This document shows, one piece after another, positions 33,897 through 42,345 of a stretch of DNA of 64,000 nt; the stretch's first letter is position 1; every line of letters begins with the position of its first letter. The notes beneath the pieces were generated by a model. It was given only the letters and a program-made list of their open reading frames with translations. It was not told where the DNA came from and did not search any database. The position numbers were made by a program, and so were the translations under genes. The DNA is from a candidate division Zixibacteria bacterium SM23_81 (GTDB lineage: Bacteria > SM23-81), in assembly GCA_001304015.1 (NCBI GenBank), contig LJUY01000008.1:1-64000 (forward strand), given 5' to 3'.

Positions 33897-34832
33897 CTAA
33901 TCGAAAAGCGAGCTCACGGATTCCTCTCGATGTATGCGATCTATAGCCTCTCCAAAGAGCTCTGCCACCGAGACGACTTCAAATTTACCGTTTAGAGCGT
34001 CTTCCCGGAGCGGGATGGTGTCGGTAACGACGACCTGGGTGAGGGAGGAGTCAGTCACATTTTTAATGGCCTCGCCGGAGAGCACAGGATGGGTGCAGTA
34101 GGCGAAAATTTCCCTGGCTCCCCTCTGGTCAAGAGCCATCGCTCCCTTGGCCAGGGTGCTGGCGGTACTGATCATGTCGTCCTGAATAACGACGTTGTGG
34201 CCAGCCACCTCGCCGACGACGTGCATCACCATGGTTTTGTCCTTTTCGAATCGGCGTTTGTCGATGAAGGCCAGGGAGGTCTTCAGTTTTTGAGCAAAAT
34301 ATCGAGTCATGGGGATGCTGCCAGGATCGGGGGCTACCAGGGTTAGATCTGAGAGATTGCGCCGCTGGATGTGTCTGATAAACACAGGGGCTGCGAACAG
34401 ATGGTCCAGGGGAATATCGAAAAAGCCCTGAATCTGAGCGGCATGCAGGTCCATGGTTAACACTCGGTTGGCTCCAGAGACCGAGAGAAGGTCGGCCACA
34501 AGCTTAGCGGTGATGGGCACTCGAGGCTGATCTTTTCTGTCTTGGCGAGCATATCCAAAGTACGGGATGACCGCTGTAATCCTACGGGCTGAGGCACGTT
34601 TGGCCGCATCCAGCATAATCAGAAGCTCCAGCAAGTGCTCGGCGGGGGCGTGGGTGGACTGAATGATGAAGATATCCGTGCCCCGTACGTTTTCCTCGAT
34701 TTTCACAGAGATCTCTCCGTCGGAAAACCGAGATACATCGGCTCGAGAGAGGGGCACCTTGAGATAGGCGCTGATTCTCTCTGCCAGTGGGCGGTTGGAA
34801 TTGCCGCAGAATAGTTTCAGCTCATCCTTCAT
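33897..34832 (-). CDS. prs: ribose-phosphate pyrophosphokinase
   Basis: The product has 311 residues, the standard length. KLFCGNSNRPLAERISAYL opens it; RQDRKDQPRVPITAKLVADL and VLTMDLHAAQIQGFFDIPLD are the ATP/catalytic region; TLVAPDPGSIPMTRYFAQKL follows; the PRPP loop reads VVIQDDMISTASTLAKGA, with Ser-Thr-Ala-Ser where many enzymes have Asp-Thr-Ala-Gly. It makes PRPP for nucleotide, His, Trp and NAD synthesis. Start ATG at 34832 with GGAG; a strong hairpin lies just upstream. Confidence 0.96.
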   Translation of the reverse strand: MKDELKLFCGNSNRPLAERISAYLKVPLSRADVSRFSDGEISVKIEENVRGTDIFIIQSTHAPAEHLLELLIMLDAAKRASARRITAVIPYFGYARQDRKDQPRVPITAKLVADLLSVSGANRVLTMDLHAAQIQGFFDIPLDHLFAAPVFIRHIQRRNLSDLTLVAPDPGSIPMTRYFAQKLKTSLAFIDKRRFEKDKTMVMHVVGEVAGHNVVIQDDMISTASTLAKGAMALDQRGAREIFAYCTHPVLSGEAIKNVTDSSLTQVVVTDTIPLREDALNGKFEVVSVAELFGEAIDRIHREESVSSLFD

Positions 34833-34851
34833 GGGATGTCTCCAATAAAGG

Positions 34852-34876
34852 TCCACCCAGCTCAGCACTGGGTGGA
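34852..34876 (-). promoter_or_regulatory. hairpin in the leader of prs
   Basis: TCCACCCAG-7-base loop-CTGGGTGGA is a perfect 9-bp stem lying 19 bases before the prs ATG and just upstream of its GGAG. No U-run follows, so it is more likely a processing or translation-control element between tRNA-Gln and prs than a terminator. Confidence 0.5.
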
Positions 34877-34972
34877 ATTGTCTCGCACCTCTTCTCTCAG
34901 CGAGGGGATTTTCAACTGTAGACTGCGGCTCAGAATCTCAGCCAGTGATCTCTCTTTTTCCCCATCCCTACG

Positions 34973-35046
34973 TGGCTGGGGCGGGAGGATTCGAACCTCC
35001 GATGCAGGATCCAAAGTCCTGAGTCTTACCACTTGACGACGCCCCA
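34973..35046 (-). tRNA. tRNA-Gln (anticodon TTG)
   Basis: Acceptor TGGGGCG/CGCCCCA, anticodon stem CAGGA/TCCTG with loop CTTTGGA, T-arm GGAGGTTCGAATCCTCC, discriminator G, and an encoded CCA end (34973-34975). Its 5' end lies only 5 bases after the spoVG stop, so it is read within the spoVG-prs transcript. The U1 start is typical of tRNA-Gln. Confidence 0.95.
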
Positions 35047-35051
35047 ACTCC

Positions 35052-35456
35052 TCACGTCTCCTTTTTGGGCTCCAGTCCCTCTTCCTCTGCTTCCTCTTCT
35101 AGAGCTTCCTCCGTTGTCTCCTCTGGGGCTTCTTCTTCGGCTTCCTCAACGGTCTCCTCTGGTTCCTTAGTCGGCGCAGCCTTATCCTGAAGAGAGGCGC
35201 TGGCTTGCCGCTCGTTTTCATAGGCGCCGAGCACGGCGTCCTCAATCATTCGTCTCATCTCATTGTTGATGGGATGAGCGATGTCTTGATAGGTGCCGTC
35301 CGGCCGTTTTCTGCTGGGCATGGAAACGAAGTAACCATTGGTACCATTGATAACTTTTAATCCGCGCACCACAAAGGCGTCGTCAAACGTCACATTGGCG
35401 AAGGCCTTCAGTTTCTCTTCGTCTCTCAGTGTGATTCTAACCTCGGTGATCTCCAC
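35052..35456 (-). CDS. spoVG: SpoVG family regulator with acidic tail
   Basis: The product has 134 residues from a GTG at 35456 behind AAAGGAGG (7 bases). The SpoVG core is EITEVRITLRDEEKLKAFAN, TFDDAFVVRGLKVINGTNGY, FVSMPSRKRPDGTYQDIAHP, INNEMRRMIEDAVL, the site-specific DNA/RNA-binding fold that ends near residue 85. About 45 residues follow that are almost wholly Glu, Ala and Thr. Its position between ispE and prs matches Firmicutes and many deep-branching phyla. Confidence 0.94.
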   Translation of the reverse strand: MEITEVRITLRDEEKLKAFANVTFDDAFVVRGLKVINGTNGYFVSMPSRKRPDGTYQDIAHPINNEMRRMIEDAVLGAYENERQASASLQDKAAPTKEPEETVEEAEEEAPEETTEEALEEEAEEEGLEPKKET

Positions 35457-35548
35457 TCTAGGTCCTCCTTTACAAAATGATGTGGTGAAACGCCCCTGAA
35501 AAGCATGTGCTCGCTTTTGCTCGAGAGCACCGATTTTCGATGATCAAG

Positions 35549-36421
35549 TTACCCCAGACCTTCACACCTCCTTACAGGCCGAACGACGAAAATTTGCCAT
35601 TTGGGACGACTCATGCCCTCGGCCAACCTCTCAGCGGCCATTTTGGTTTTCACCAAACCGAACACCGCCGAGCCGCTCCCCGACATAGTCGCCCCCATGG
35701 CGCCCTTTGATAAAAGCTCAGCTTTAATATTGGCAATGGAGGGATAAACTTCCCCTACTGCCTTTTCCAAGTCGTTGTCCAAGAAACTGAGGAGCTGCTC
35801 TAAGTTTGATATTTCTTGTAAGCCTTCTAATTTAACATCTAAAGAATTTGATGTCAAGGGAATTTTGACTTGTCGATACGCCCATTCCGTGGCGATGGAG
35901 AGCTCGGGTTTGATCAAAACCATCCAAAAATCTGGAATGAGTCGCAGGGGAATCAGCTGCTCTCCTCGTCCTCTTGCCAGGGCTGTTCCGCCTTGTATGA
36001 AGAAGGGCACATCCGATCCCAATTTTGCCGACAGGGACAAGATCCTCTTGGTGGGAAGTTTCAACTTCCACAAGCTATTGAGTCCCAACAATGTAGTCGC
36101 AGCGTTGCTGCTGCCACCTCCGAGTCCTGCGCCGGGCGGAATTCTCTTGTTGATCTCAATGCGGCAACCTCGCCGAACCTCGCACTCCTCTTGGAGCAAT
36201 TGAGCAGCCTTATAGGCCAGGTTCTCTGGACCTGATGGCACGTCCTGATGGTCGCACTGAAGCAGGATCTTCCCGTCCTGGACAGGCGATATAGTTACTG
36301 TATCCCGAAGATCGATGGTCTGCAGAACTGTCTCGATGTCGTGGAACCCATCGGACCGTTTACGCAGAATGCGCAGCCCGAAATTTACCTTTGCATAGGA
36401 TATGAAAGAAGAAGTTTCCAC
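35549..36421 (-). CDS. ispE: 4-diphosphocytidyl-2-C-methyl-D-erythritol kinase
   Basis: The product has 290 residues. SYAKVNFGLRILRKRSDGFH (with the catalytic Lys), the GHMP glycine loop IPPGAGLGGGSSNAATTLLG, and KLGSDVPFFIQGGTALARGR (with the catalytic Asp) are intact, as is the C-terminal GAMGATMSGSGSAVFGLV. It carries out the ATP-dependent step of the MEP isoprenoid pathway. Start GTG at 36421 (homologues begin near here). It leads the spoVG-prs block. Confidence 0.95.
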   Translation of the reverse strand: METSSFISYAKVNFGLRILRKRSDGFHDIETVLQTIDLRDTVTISPVQDGKILLQCDHQDVPSGPENLAYKAAQLLQEECEVRRGCRIEINKRIPPGAGLGGGSSNAATTLLGLNSLWKLKLPTKRILSLSAKLGSDVPFFIQGGTALARGRGEQLIPLRLIPDFWMVLIKPELSIATEWAYRQVKIPLTSNSLDVKLEGLQEISNLEQLLSFLDNDLEKAVGEVYPSIANIKAELLSKGAMGATMSGSGSAVFGLVKTKMAAERLAEGMSRPKWQIFVVRPVRRCEGLG

Positions 36422-36472
36422 GGGGGGCCTTGCGGTGGCTTCGAGAAAGAGAGCTTTTCGTAATGTGGGGGC

Positions 36473-37159
36473 TCAGGCCTGGTATGGGGCCCAGAGGTAG
36501 GGTCTCTCGAAAAAGCCCGGTGGACATGTCAGGTCCTGAACGCGCTTGATGACCTTTGCGGGATTGCCCACCACAACGGCATCGTTGGGAACGTCCTCCA
36601 CCACTACGGATCCGGCTCCAACCAGGGCGTTTCTGCCAATGATCACGCCAGGTAGGATTGTCACGTTGGCTCCGATACGGGCTAGATCTTCCACCACCGC
36701 GCCCCCCAAGCACTGCTTGTAGTGTGGGCAATTCATGGGATGGGGGTCATCGGTAAAGACGGCATTAGGGCCTATGAAAACGTTGTCTCCCAACGTGACC
36801 ATTTCTAAAAAGCAACCGCTATGAACACGCACGTTATTGCCGATTTTGTTGTCGAACTCAAGGATGGCGTTGGTGCCGATGCTGACTCCATCTCCCAGCA
36901 CATTTTTTTCCCGAATAGAAGTTCCCTGGCCGGTTTGGAAATCCTTGCCAATCTGGTTGCCGGCATAAATGGTGGTGAAAGGGCGAACCACAGCTCCTTC
37001 GCCGATGACCACCGGCAGCTCGCCAGCTTTTTTACCCCGAGGAGGTTGACCGATAATGGATGGCCCATAGATGACGGAACCCCGCCCGATCTTCACGTTA
37101 GGAAAGATGCGGCAGCCCTCATCGATTTGCACTTCGGGGAATTCTTCGTGTATTCTCAC
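36473..37159 (-). CDS. left-handed beta-helix acetyltransferase (WlbB/WbpD-like)
   Basis: The product has 228 residues with hexapeptide turns throughout (VIYGPSIIGQPPRGKKAGEL, VVRPFTTIYAGNQIGKDFQT, NVTILPGVIIGRNALVGAGS), the acetyl-CoA-dependent O/N-acetyltransferase fold. With the dehydrogenase and aminotransferase next to it, it most likely acetylates the 3-amino group of a UDP-2-acetamido-3-amino-glucuronate-type sugar. Start GTG at 37159 overlaps the dehydrogenase stop by 4 bases (GTGA), so the two are coupled. Confidence 0.85.
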   Translation of the reverse strand: MRIHEEFPEVQIDEGCRIFPNVKIGRGSVIYGPSIIGQPPRGKKAGELPVVIGEGAVVRPFTTIYAGNQIGKDFQTGQGTSIREKNVLGDGVSIGTNAILEFDNKIGNNVRVHSGCFLEMVTLGDNVFIGPNAVFTDDPHPMNCPHYKQCLGGAVVEDLARIGANVTILPGVIIGRNALVGAGSVVVEDVPNDAVVVGNPAKVIKRVQDLTCPPGFFERPYLWAPYQA

Positions 37160-38181
37160 TCTATTCTCTCCACGTGTCCGTTGTTTTCCAGCGATTTCTG
37201 AGTGGCCTCCAGAGCTTGGACTACCCGTAAGCCGCTATACCCATCTGTTCTCGGCTTTTTCCCGTTCCTGATGCAGTCGAAGAAATGGGCCACTTCTACA
37301 CCCAAAGGCTCGTAACTATCTAACTTGGGGGAGACGATGTCACCAGCTCGATAGCTCAGTTGAAATTCCCCAAAGGAATACGGTTCTTTGTAATCCACTC
37401 CCTTGTCGTAAATTTTGACCTTTTCCATGACCTCGGTGTCGTCGTATACCAGCATCTTCTCACTACCGATAACCGCTGTCCGGCGCAACTTGCTGGGTGC
37501 CAACCAACTCACCTCAACGTGAGCGACGCAACCCGATGGGAACTCCATGTTGATGAAAGCCACATCCGGAATGCCGCGTTGGACATAATCCTTGCCCAGG
37601 GCGGATATTCTTAGTGGGGCTGCTTTGAGCCAGTAAAAGAGGATGGCGAAGTCATGGGAAGCTAAATCCCATATTACACTGACATCCTTTCGGTGCAGAC
37701 CCAGGTTTACCCGTGAGGAGCTGATGAAGTAGATTTCGCCCAACGCCCCTTGAGAAATGAGCTCTCCGATCTTCACAACTGGAGGGCTATATTCAAAGGT
37801 GTGGCCTACCATGAGGGTTAATCCTTCCTTCTCTGCCAGCTGGATGAGCTCAAGAGCCTCGGCAGTACTAGCGGTAAAGGGTTTTTCCACAAAAACGTGC
37901 TTGCCCGCCTTGAGAGCATCTCGAGTGAGATTGAAATGGGTATTCACAGGGGTTGCGATGGCCACGGCGTCGACCTCGTTTGAATCCATGAGATCCTCAT
38001 AATGTGATGTGACCTTCAGGGAAGGGTACCGCCCCTGAATGCGATCCAATTTGGACTTGTCCAGATCGCAAGCGATAACTTGCTGGCACGTTTTGTTGTT
38101 CAGAAAGTTTCTGATCAGATTAGGCCCCCAGTACCCACATCCCACGACGCCCACGGCGATCTTTTCCTTTGTTTTGTACAT
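37156..38181 (-). CDS. Gfo/Idh/MocA NAD-dependent sugar dehydrogenase (WlbA-like)
   Basis: The product has 341 residues. Rossmann motif AVGVVGCGYWGPNLIRNFLN, then VDAVAIATPVNTHFNLTRDA and the catalytic KHVFVEKPFTAS (EKP motif). C-terminal beta-sheet domain with MVGHTFEYSPPVVKIGELI. In the WlbA/WbpB route the enzyme oxidises C3 of UDP-GlcNAc-uronate before transamination; the surrounding genes fit this. ATG at 38181. Confidence 0.85.
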   Translation of the reverse strand: MYKTKEKIAVGVVGCGYWGPNLIRNFLNNKTCQQVIACDLDKSKLDRIQGRYPSLKVTSHYEDLMDSNEVDAVAIATPVNTHFNLTRDALKAGKHVFVEKPFTASTAEALELIQLAEKEGLTLMVGHTFEYSPPVVKIGELISQGALGEIYFISSSRVNLGLHRKDVSVIWDLASHDFAILFYWLKAAPLRISALGKDYVQRGIPDVAFINMEFPSGCVAHVEVSWLAPSKLRRTAVIGSEKMLVYDDTEVMEKVKIYDKGVDYKEPYSFGEFQLSYRAGDIVSPKLDSYEPLGVEVAHFFDCIRNGKKPRTDGYSGLRVVQALEATQKSLENNGHVERIE

Positions 38182-38188
38182 ATCACCC

Positions 38189-39664
38189 TCACAGTGCGCC
38201 TTTCCCCGAGAGTGCTACGGGGATGGTTTTTAATAAGAGTTGAAGGTCGAAAAGCAGAGACCAATGCTCGACGTAGTACAAATCCAGCATCACCATGTCG
38301 TCGAAGCCCACCGCACTCCGAGCGCTGACCTGCCATAAGCCGGTGATGCCCGGTTTCACCTGGAGGCGCTTGGTATGCCAGTCCTTATACAGCTTCACCT
38401 CATAAGGCAGTGGTGGACGAGGTCCCACCAAGCTCATCTCTCCTCGGATGACGTTGATGAGTTGGGGAAGCTCGTCCAGACTCAGCCTGCGTAGAAATTT
38501 TCCCACTCTGGTGATGCGAGGGTCGTTGGCCAGCTTAAACAACTTCTCTCCCTGTTTGTTTTCCCCCGCCGTTTGGCTATTTGAGATGAAATCTTTTAGA
38601 TATTTACGGTGGACGGCGTCACCCGGGTCACTGACCATAGTGCGTAGCTTATAAATGGTAAAAGGATGCCCATTTTTACCGAGCCTGGTCTGCTTAAAGA
38701 AAACCGGTCCCGGCGAACTTACCTTAATCACTATACCTGTGAGGACTAAAACCGGTAAGGCTGTGAGCAATCCCAGGCTGGACAGGATTAAGTCCATAAC
38801 ACGCTTGATGAATTGGCCCACCTCCAAAAACCTGTTAGGTTGAATGGTAACAGCTGGAATGCCGTTGATCTTATCTACGGAGGAGTACTGACTCACCACA
38901 TTTAGAAGTTCGGAGGTTAAGGTCAGCGGAAGTTGGGTGGCTTTGCATTTATCGATGAGAGTCAGCAACTCTGCATAGCTCAGCGAGGGGATACCTAGGA
39001 AGATCTCCCCCACGTCGTACTTTTGAACTACCTCTGTGATGTCCGAGGTTGTGCCCAAAACAGCCAAATTACCCACTTTGGCGCCAGGCAGGGCCAATTT
39101 GTCGTCGACGAAACCGACGATGTCCAGACCAAGAGAGGGGCATTCTGTGATATATCTTGCCAGATGGCAGCCCCGTTGTCCCGCCCCAACGATGAGAGCT
39201 CTTCTGCCAGCCCCTTTCTTTCCAAGCAGTCCACAAACAAGCTTGCTGAATAGGAAACCGCGCCACAAGAAGAGAAATACCAAACTGGTGAGAAAGCTGA
39301 AACCCACGAAGAGTCGGCTTTGAAGGTGCGAATCGGCCTTGAGCAGAAAGGTCAAGACCAATAGAAGGATGGTACCTGCCACCACTGCTTTAAACAATCG
39401 GAAAAGCTGGTCCAGGACCGGAAAAAAGTTTCTTTCCCGATACAGCCCCAAGATTGCAAAGAGGACCAGCCATCCCGCTGAGATAGCCAGCAAGAAGAAC
39501 ACGTTCTGGCCGCGCAAGCCAGCAGCTTCCCCAAAAAGTCCAGAGCCGAAGCGCAACCACTGTGCGAAGAGAAAGGAAGACAAGATGGCGACGAAATCGG
39601 CTACTGCCAGCAAGGTCACCATGGTGTTTCGCTTCTCATAATGTTCCCTGTTCACCGCAGCCAT
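38189..39664 (-). CDS. polyprenyl-phosphate sugar-1-phosphotransferase (WcaJ/WbaP type)
   Basis: The product has 491 residues. Four or five N-terminal TM helices, a CoA-binding-like Rossmann domain ([37 protein letters not shown]), a further TM helix (about 285-305), then the catalytic bacterial sugar-transferase domain: [79 protein letters not shown]. It starts glycan synthesis by moving a sugar phosphate from a UDP-sugar to undecaprenyl phosphate. 7 bases upstream of the dehydrogenase gene. Confidence 0.93.
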   Translation of the reverse strand: MAAVNREHYEKRNTMVTLLAVADFVAILSSFLFAQWLRFGSGLFGEAAGLRGQNVFFLLAISAGWLVLFAILGLYRERNFFPVLDQLFRLFKAVVAGTILLLVLTFLLKADSHLQSRLFVGFSFLTSLVFLFLWRGFLFSKLVCGLLGKKGAGRRALIVGAGQRGCHLARYITECPSLGLDIVGFVDDKLALPGAKVGNLAVLGTTSDITEVVQKYDVGEIFLGIPSLSYAELLTLIDKCKATQLPLTLTSELLNVVSQYSSVDKINGIPAVTIQPNRFLEVGQFIKRVMDLILSSLGLLTALPVLVLTGIVIKVSSPGPVFFKQTRLGKNGHPFTIYKLRTMVSDPGDAVHRKYLKDFISNSQTAGENKQGEKLFKLANDPRITRVGKFLRRLSLDELPQLINVIRGEMSLVGPRPPLPYEVKLYKDWHTKRLQVKPGITGLWQVSARSAVGFDDMVMLDLYYVEHWSLLFDLQLLLKTIPVALSGKGAL

Positions 39665-39724
39665 ACAAGCTCACCGATTTTCCAAAGTTCGGAAAATGCT
39701 GGTCAGAGATTCTTCATTGTTTAT

Positions 39725-40822
39725 TTACACGAACTTCTTGATCCCTTGAATCACATGCTGAATTTGCTCTTCGCTTAATTCGGCAAACATAGGCAGAGAT
39801 AGAACCTGAGCAGCACACTGCTCGGCGACGGGGAATGCGCCTGGCTGAAATCCCAAGTGAGCATATGCCTCTTGAAGATGGAGTGCGATGGGGTAATGAA
39901 ACCCCACAGCTACCCCATGGGCCTGCAGGTGTTCTGCCAGCGCGTCACGATCTTTCAGTCGGATAATATATAGATGAAAAACGTGTTTCGCAAATTTTTT
40001 TTCGATAGGGGTGATAATATCTACATCCTGGAGTAACTCACTATAACGCTGAGCGTTGTTGCGCCGCCGGCGTGTCCAATCCTCCAAATGCCTGAGTTTT
40101 ACGGTGAGAACAGCGGCCTGAATGCCATCTAATCGGTAGTTGAAGCCCTCACGAGTGTGTTTGTTTTTCTCCGCCTGGCCATGATTACATAGAATTCGGA
40201 TCTTATCAGCCAACTGGGAGTCATTGGTCAGCACCATACCCCCATCTCCGTAAGCGCCCAGGTTTTTCCCTGGGTAAAAACTTATACAGCCCACCCTGCC
40301 GAGGGCTCCCACCTTCCTCCCCTTATACTCCGCCCCATGAGCCTGGCAGGCATCCTCGATGACGGTGAGGCCGTGGCGGCTGGCGATCTCCAGGATGGGG
40401 TCCATGTCCGCTGGTTGACCATAAAGATGGACCGGCATGATGGCCTTTGTCCTGGGAGTAATGGCCCCCTCTATCTTGGAGACGTCGATGTTGTAACTTT
40501 CTAGGTCCACGTCCACAAAGACCGGGCTGGCACCGGATAAGGTGATGGCTTCGGTTGTAGCGATAAATGTGTTGGGAACGGTGATCACTTCATCGCCGGG
40601 TCCGATGTCGCAGGCCACAAGGCTGACGTGAAGGGCAGCGGTCCCGGAGCTGACTCCAATGGCGTGTTTTGCCTCACAAAAAGCGGCAAATTTGTCTTCA
40701 AATACCTTTAGGTGGGGCCCACCTACGAAACTGCACTTGTCGATGACCTCCTGAATGGCGAGGTTGATCTCATCGCGAATCTGTGAAAGCTGGGCCTTCA
40801 GGTCTACGAAGGGTACGTTCAT
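39725..40822 (-). CDS. DegT/DnrJ/EryC1/StrS sugar aminotransferase (WbpE/WlbC-like)
   Basis: The product has 365 residues. FVDLKAQLSQIRDEI opens it; IGVSSGTAALHVSLVACDIG is the PLP phosphate site, VIEDACQAHGAEYKGRKVGA carries the aspartate that contacts the PLP nitrogen, and CISFYPGKNLGAYGDGGMVL holds the PLP lysine. These enzymes aminate nucleotide-bound keto-sugars with glutamate. With the two genes downstream it would make a UDP-3-amino-uronic acid. Confidence 0.92.
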   Translation of the reverse strand: MNVPFVDLKAQLSQIRDEINLAIQEVIDKCSFVGGPHLKVFEDKFAAFCEAKHAIGVSSGTAALHVSLVACDIGPGDEVITVPNTFIATTEAITLSGASPVFVDVDLESYNIDVSKIEGAITPRTKAIMPVHLYGQPADMDPILEIASRHGLTVIEDACQAHGAEYKGRKVGALGRVGCISFYPGKNLGAYGDGGMVLTNDSQLADKIRILCNHGQAEKNKHTREGFNYRLDGIQAAVLTVKLRHLEDWTRRRRNNAQRYSELLQDVDIITPIEKKFAKHVFHLYIIRLKDRDALAEHLQAHGVAVGFHYPIALHLQEAYAHLGFQPGAFPVAEQCAAQVLSLPMFAELSEEQIQHVIQGIKKFV

Positions 40823-41059
40823 TGAAGATCCTTTCTAGTGTTGTAGTCTTTACCCGTGCAGATAAAAATCAAGTTGCGATCGTGTGCAACGGTAAAAATA
40901 TGCTTCGGTGTGGATGAAAAAACTTACTTCGTCAATATGTTTTGGATCTTTACAAACGCTGATAAAACAGCATTTTCCTCCCTGCTGTAGCAAGATTTCA
41001 AAATCTCCGAGTAAAACAGACGACATCATGTGCTGCTTTTACGGTCATAAATTGATAGA

Positions 41060-42247
41060 TCAGCTTCTTCCAACTCTCGGTGAATGCACCGTATAGGCAC
41101 CCAAAGCTTTCTTAAACACTGTGATCATATTTGATATGTTTATATCCATTGTATAAAACTGTTCATACCTCCTCCTTCCGGTTAACCCCATTTTCCTTCG
41201 GAGCTCTGGATGTTCTATGAGCCTCTTTAATGCTCTGGCAAGTTCTTCCACATTTTCTTTTTCCACCAAGATTCCCGTTTCACCATGAATGACCGTTTCA
41301 GGGATGGCTGCATGCCAGGTGGAGATAACCGGGCATCCCGCAGCCATTGCTTCGATAATGCTGTGTGGATGAGCTTCAACTGGATAGAAGGTAGGCAATA
41401 CAAATATATCTGTTTCTTTTAATAATTCTTCCTTCGTTTTGCCCGCCACAATTCCAGCGAAACGAACGACTTCTCTCAATGAGCTTTGATTGATAAAGCC
41501 CTCAACCTTTTTTTTAACTTCCAGACCACTCGATGTCCAAGCTCCTGCGATTGTTAATTGAAAAGGTTGAGTATGATCAAAGATGTTTTTTATAGCTTCT
41601 AATAAAATCAACACCCCTTTTGTAGGATCAATATTGCTCATATAAGTTAATTGTACTGGATTATTGTGATCAAAGGATTTTATAACCTTTCCTCCGGGAT
41701 AAGGATCAAATGCTGTGCCGTTTGGAATAACATCGACTCTGTCCACTGGAAACCAAGGTTCTACCATTGGTCGTAAGCACTCCCCTAGGACAATCGCTCG
41801 GTTCGTCCTTTTGAGAAAAAAATCGATAAAGCGCCTATAAATCCACTTGCTATGATAATAAAAGTTCTTAAAATAACTTGTGCGGAAATGGCTAATAATA
41901 ATAGAGTTGCCCAGGAGTTTTGTCAGAATAATAAACAGACCCTCTCTCAAACATGACCCTGTATTTGTACCTGGAAGGACGTAGATGGCATCGGGTTTTT
42001 TGAAAATACAAGTAAAGGCAAGTTGCAGCAAATTTTTTAAAGCCAGTGATATATTTATTAAATCAAATTTTCCTAGATTTTTAAAATCTCTGTGATCTGA
42101 AGTATCTAAATGGAGGAGATCAAATTCCTCCTTTATACGTGAGTTCAATAAATTCTGTATCGCAATTGTGCAGCCGTGGTAGGGAGGAGGTATAGAACCG
42201 ATAATCATTATTTTAGGCTTACGCTTTGCCGAGGATTCTTTTAACAT
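41060..42247 (-). CDS. glycosyltransferase, GT4 type
   Basis: The product has 395 residues with a GT-B fold. IMIIGSIPPPYHGCTIAIQN opens it; the C-terminal half has QLTYMSNIDPTKGVLILLEA, the E-x7-E motif region VLPTFYPVEAHPHSIIEAMA and PVISTWHAAIPETVIHGETG. It resembles the second GT4 gene at 59381-60511, which also opens with a PPPHHG motif. Lower GC than the flanking housekeeping genes. Acceptor and donor unknown. Confidence 0.88.
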   Translation of the reverse strand: MLKESSAKRKPKIMIIGSIPPPYHGCTIAIQNLLNSRIKEEFDLLHLDTSDHRDFKNLGKFDLINISLALKNLLQLAFTCIFKKPDAIYVLPGTNTGSCLREGLFIILTKLLGNSIIISHFRTSYFKNFYYHSKWIYRRFIDFFLKRTNRAIVLGECLRPMVEPWFPVDRVDVIPNGTAFDPYPGGKVIKSFDHNNPVQLTYMSNIDPTKGVLILLEAIKNIFDHTQPFQLTIAGAWTSSGLEVKKKVEGFINQSSLREVVRFAGIVAGKTKEELLKETDIFVLPTFYPVEAHPHSIIEAMAAGCPVISTWHAAIPETVIHGETGILVEKENVEELARALKRLIEHPELRRKMGLTGRRRYEQFYTMDINISNMITVFKKALGAYTVHSPRVGRS

Positions 42248-42345
42248 CGATCATACTCTTGATATGAAAATCGTTTTAGAAGAAAACCAACTCTTCAATA
42301 ATTTAATATTCGAATACAATACAAACCAAATACGCGAAACAGTGT

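Noticed and set aside
35507-35530. GTGCTC/GAGCAC hairpin between ispE and spoVG as a terminator
   Set aside because: Only 6 pairs with a 12-base loop and no convincing U-run; the genes are normally cotranscribed.
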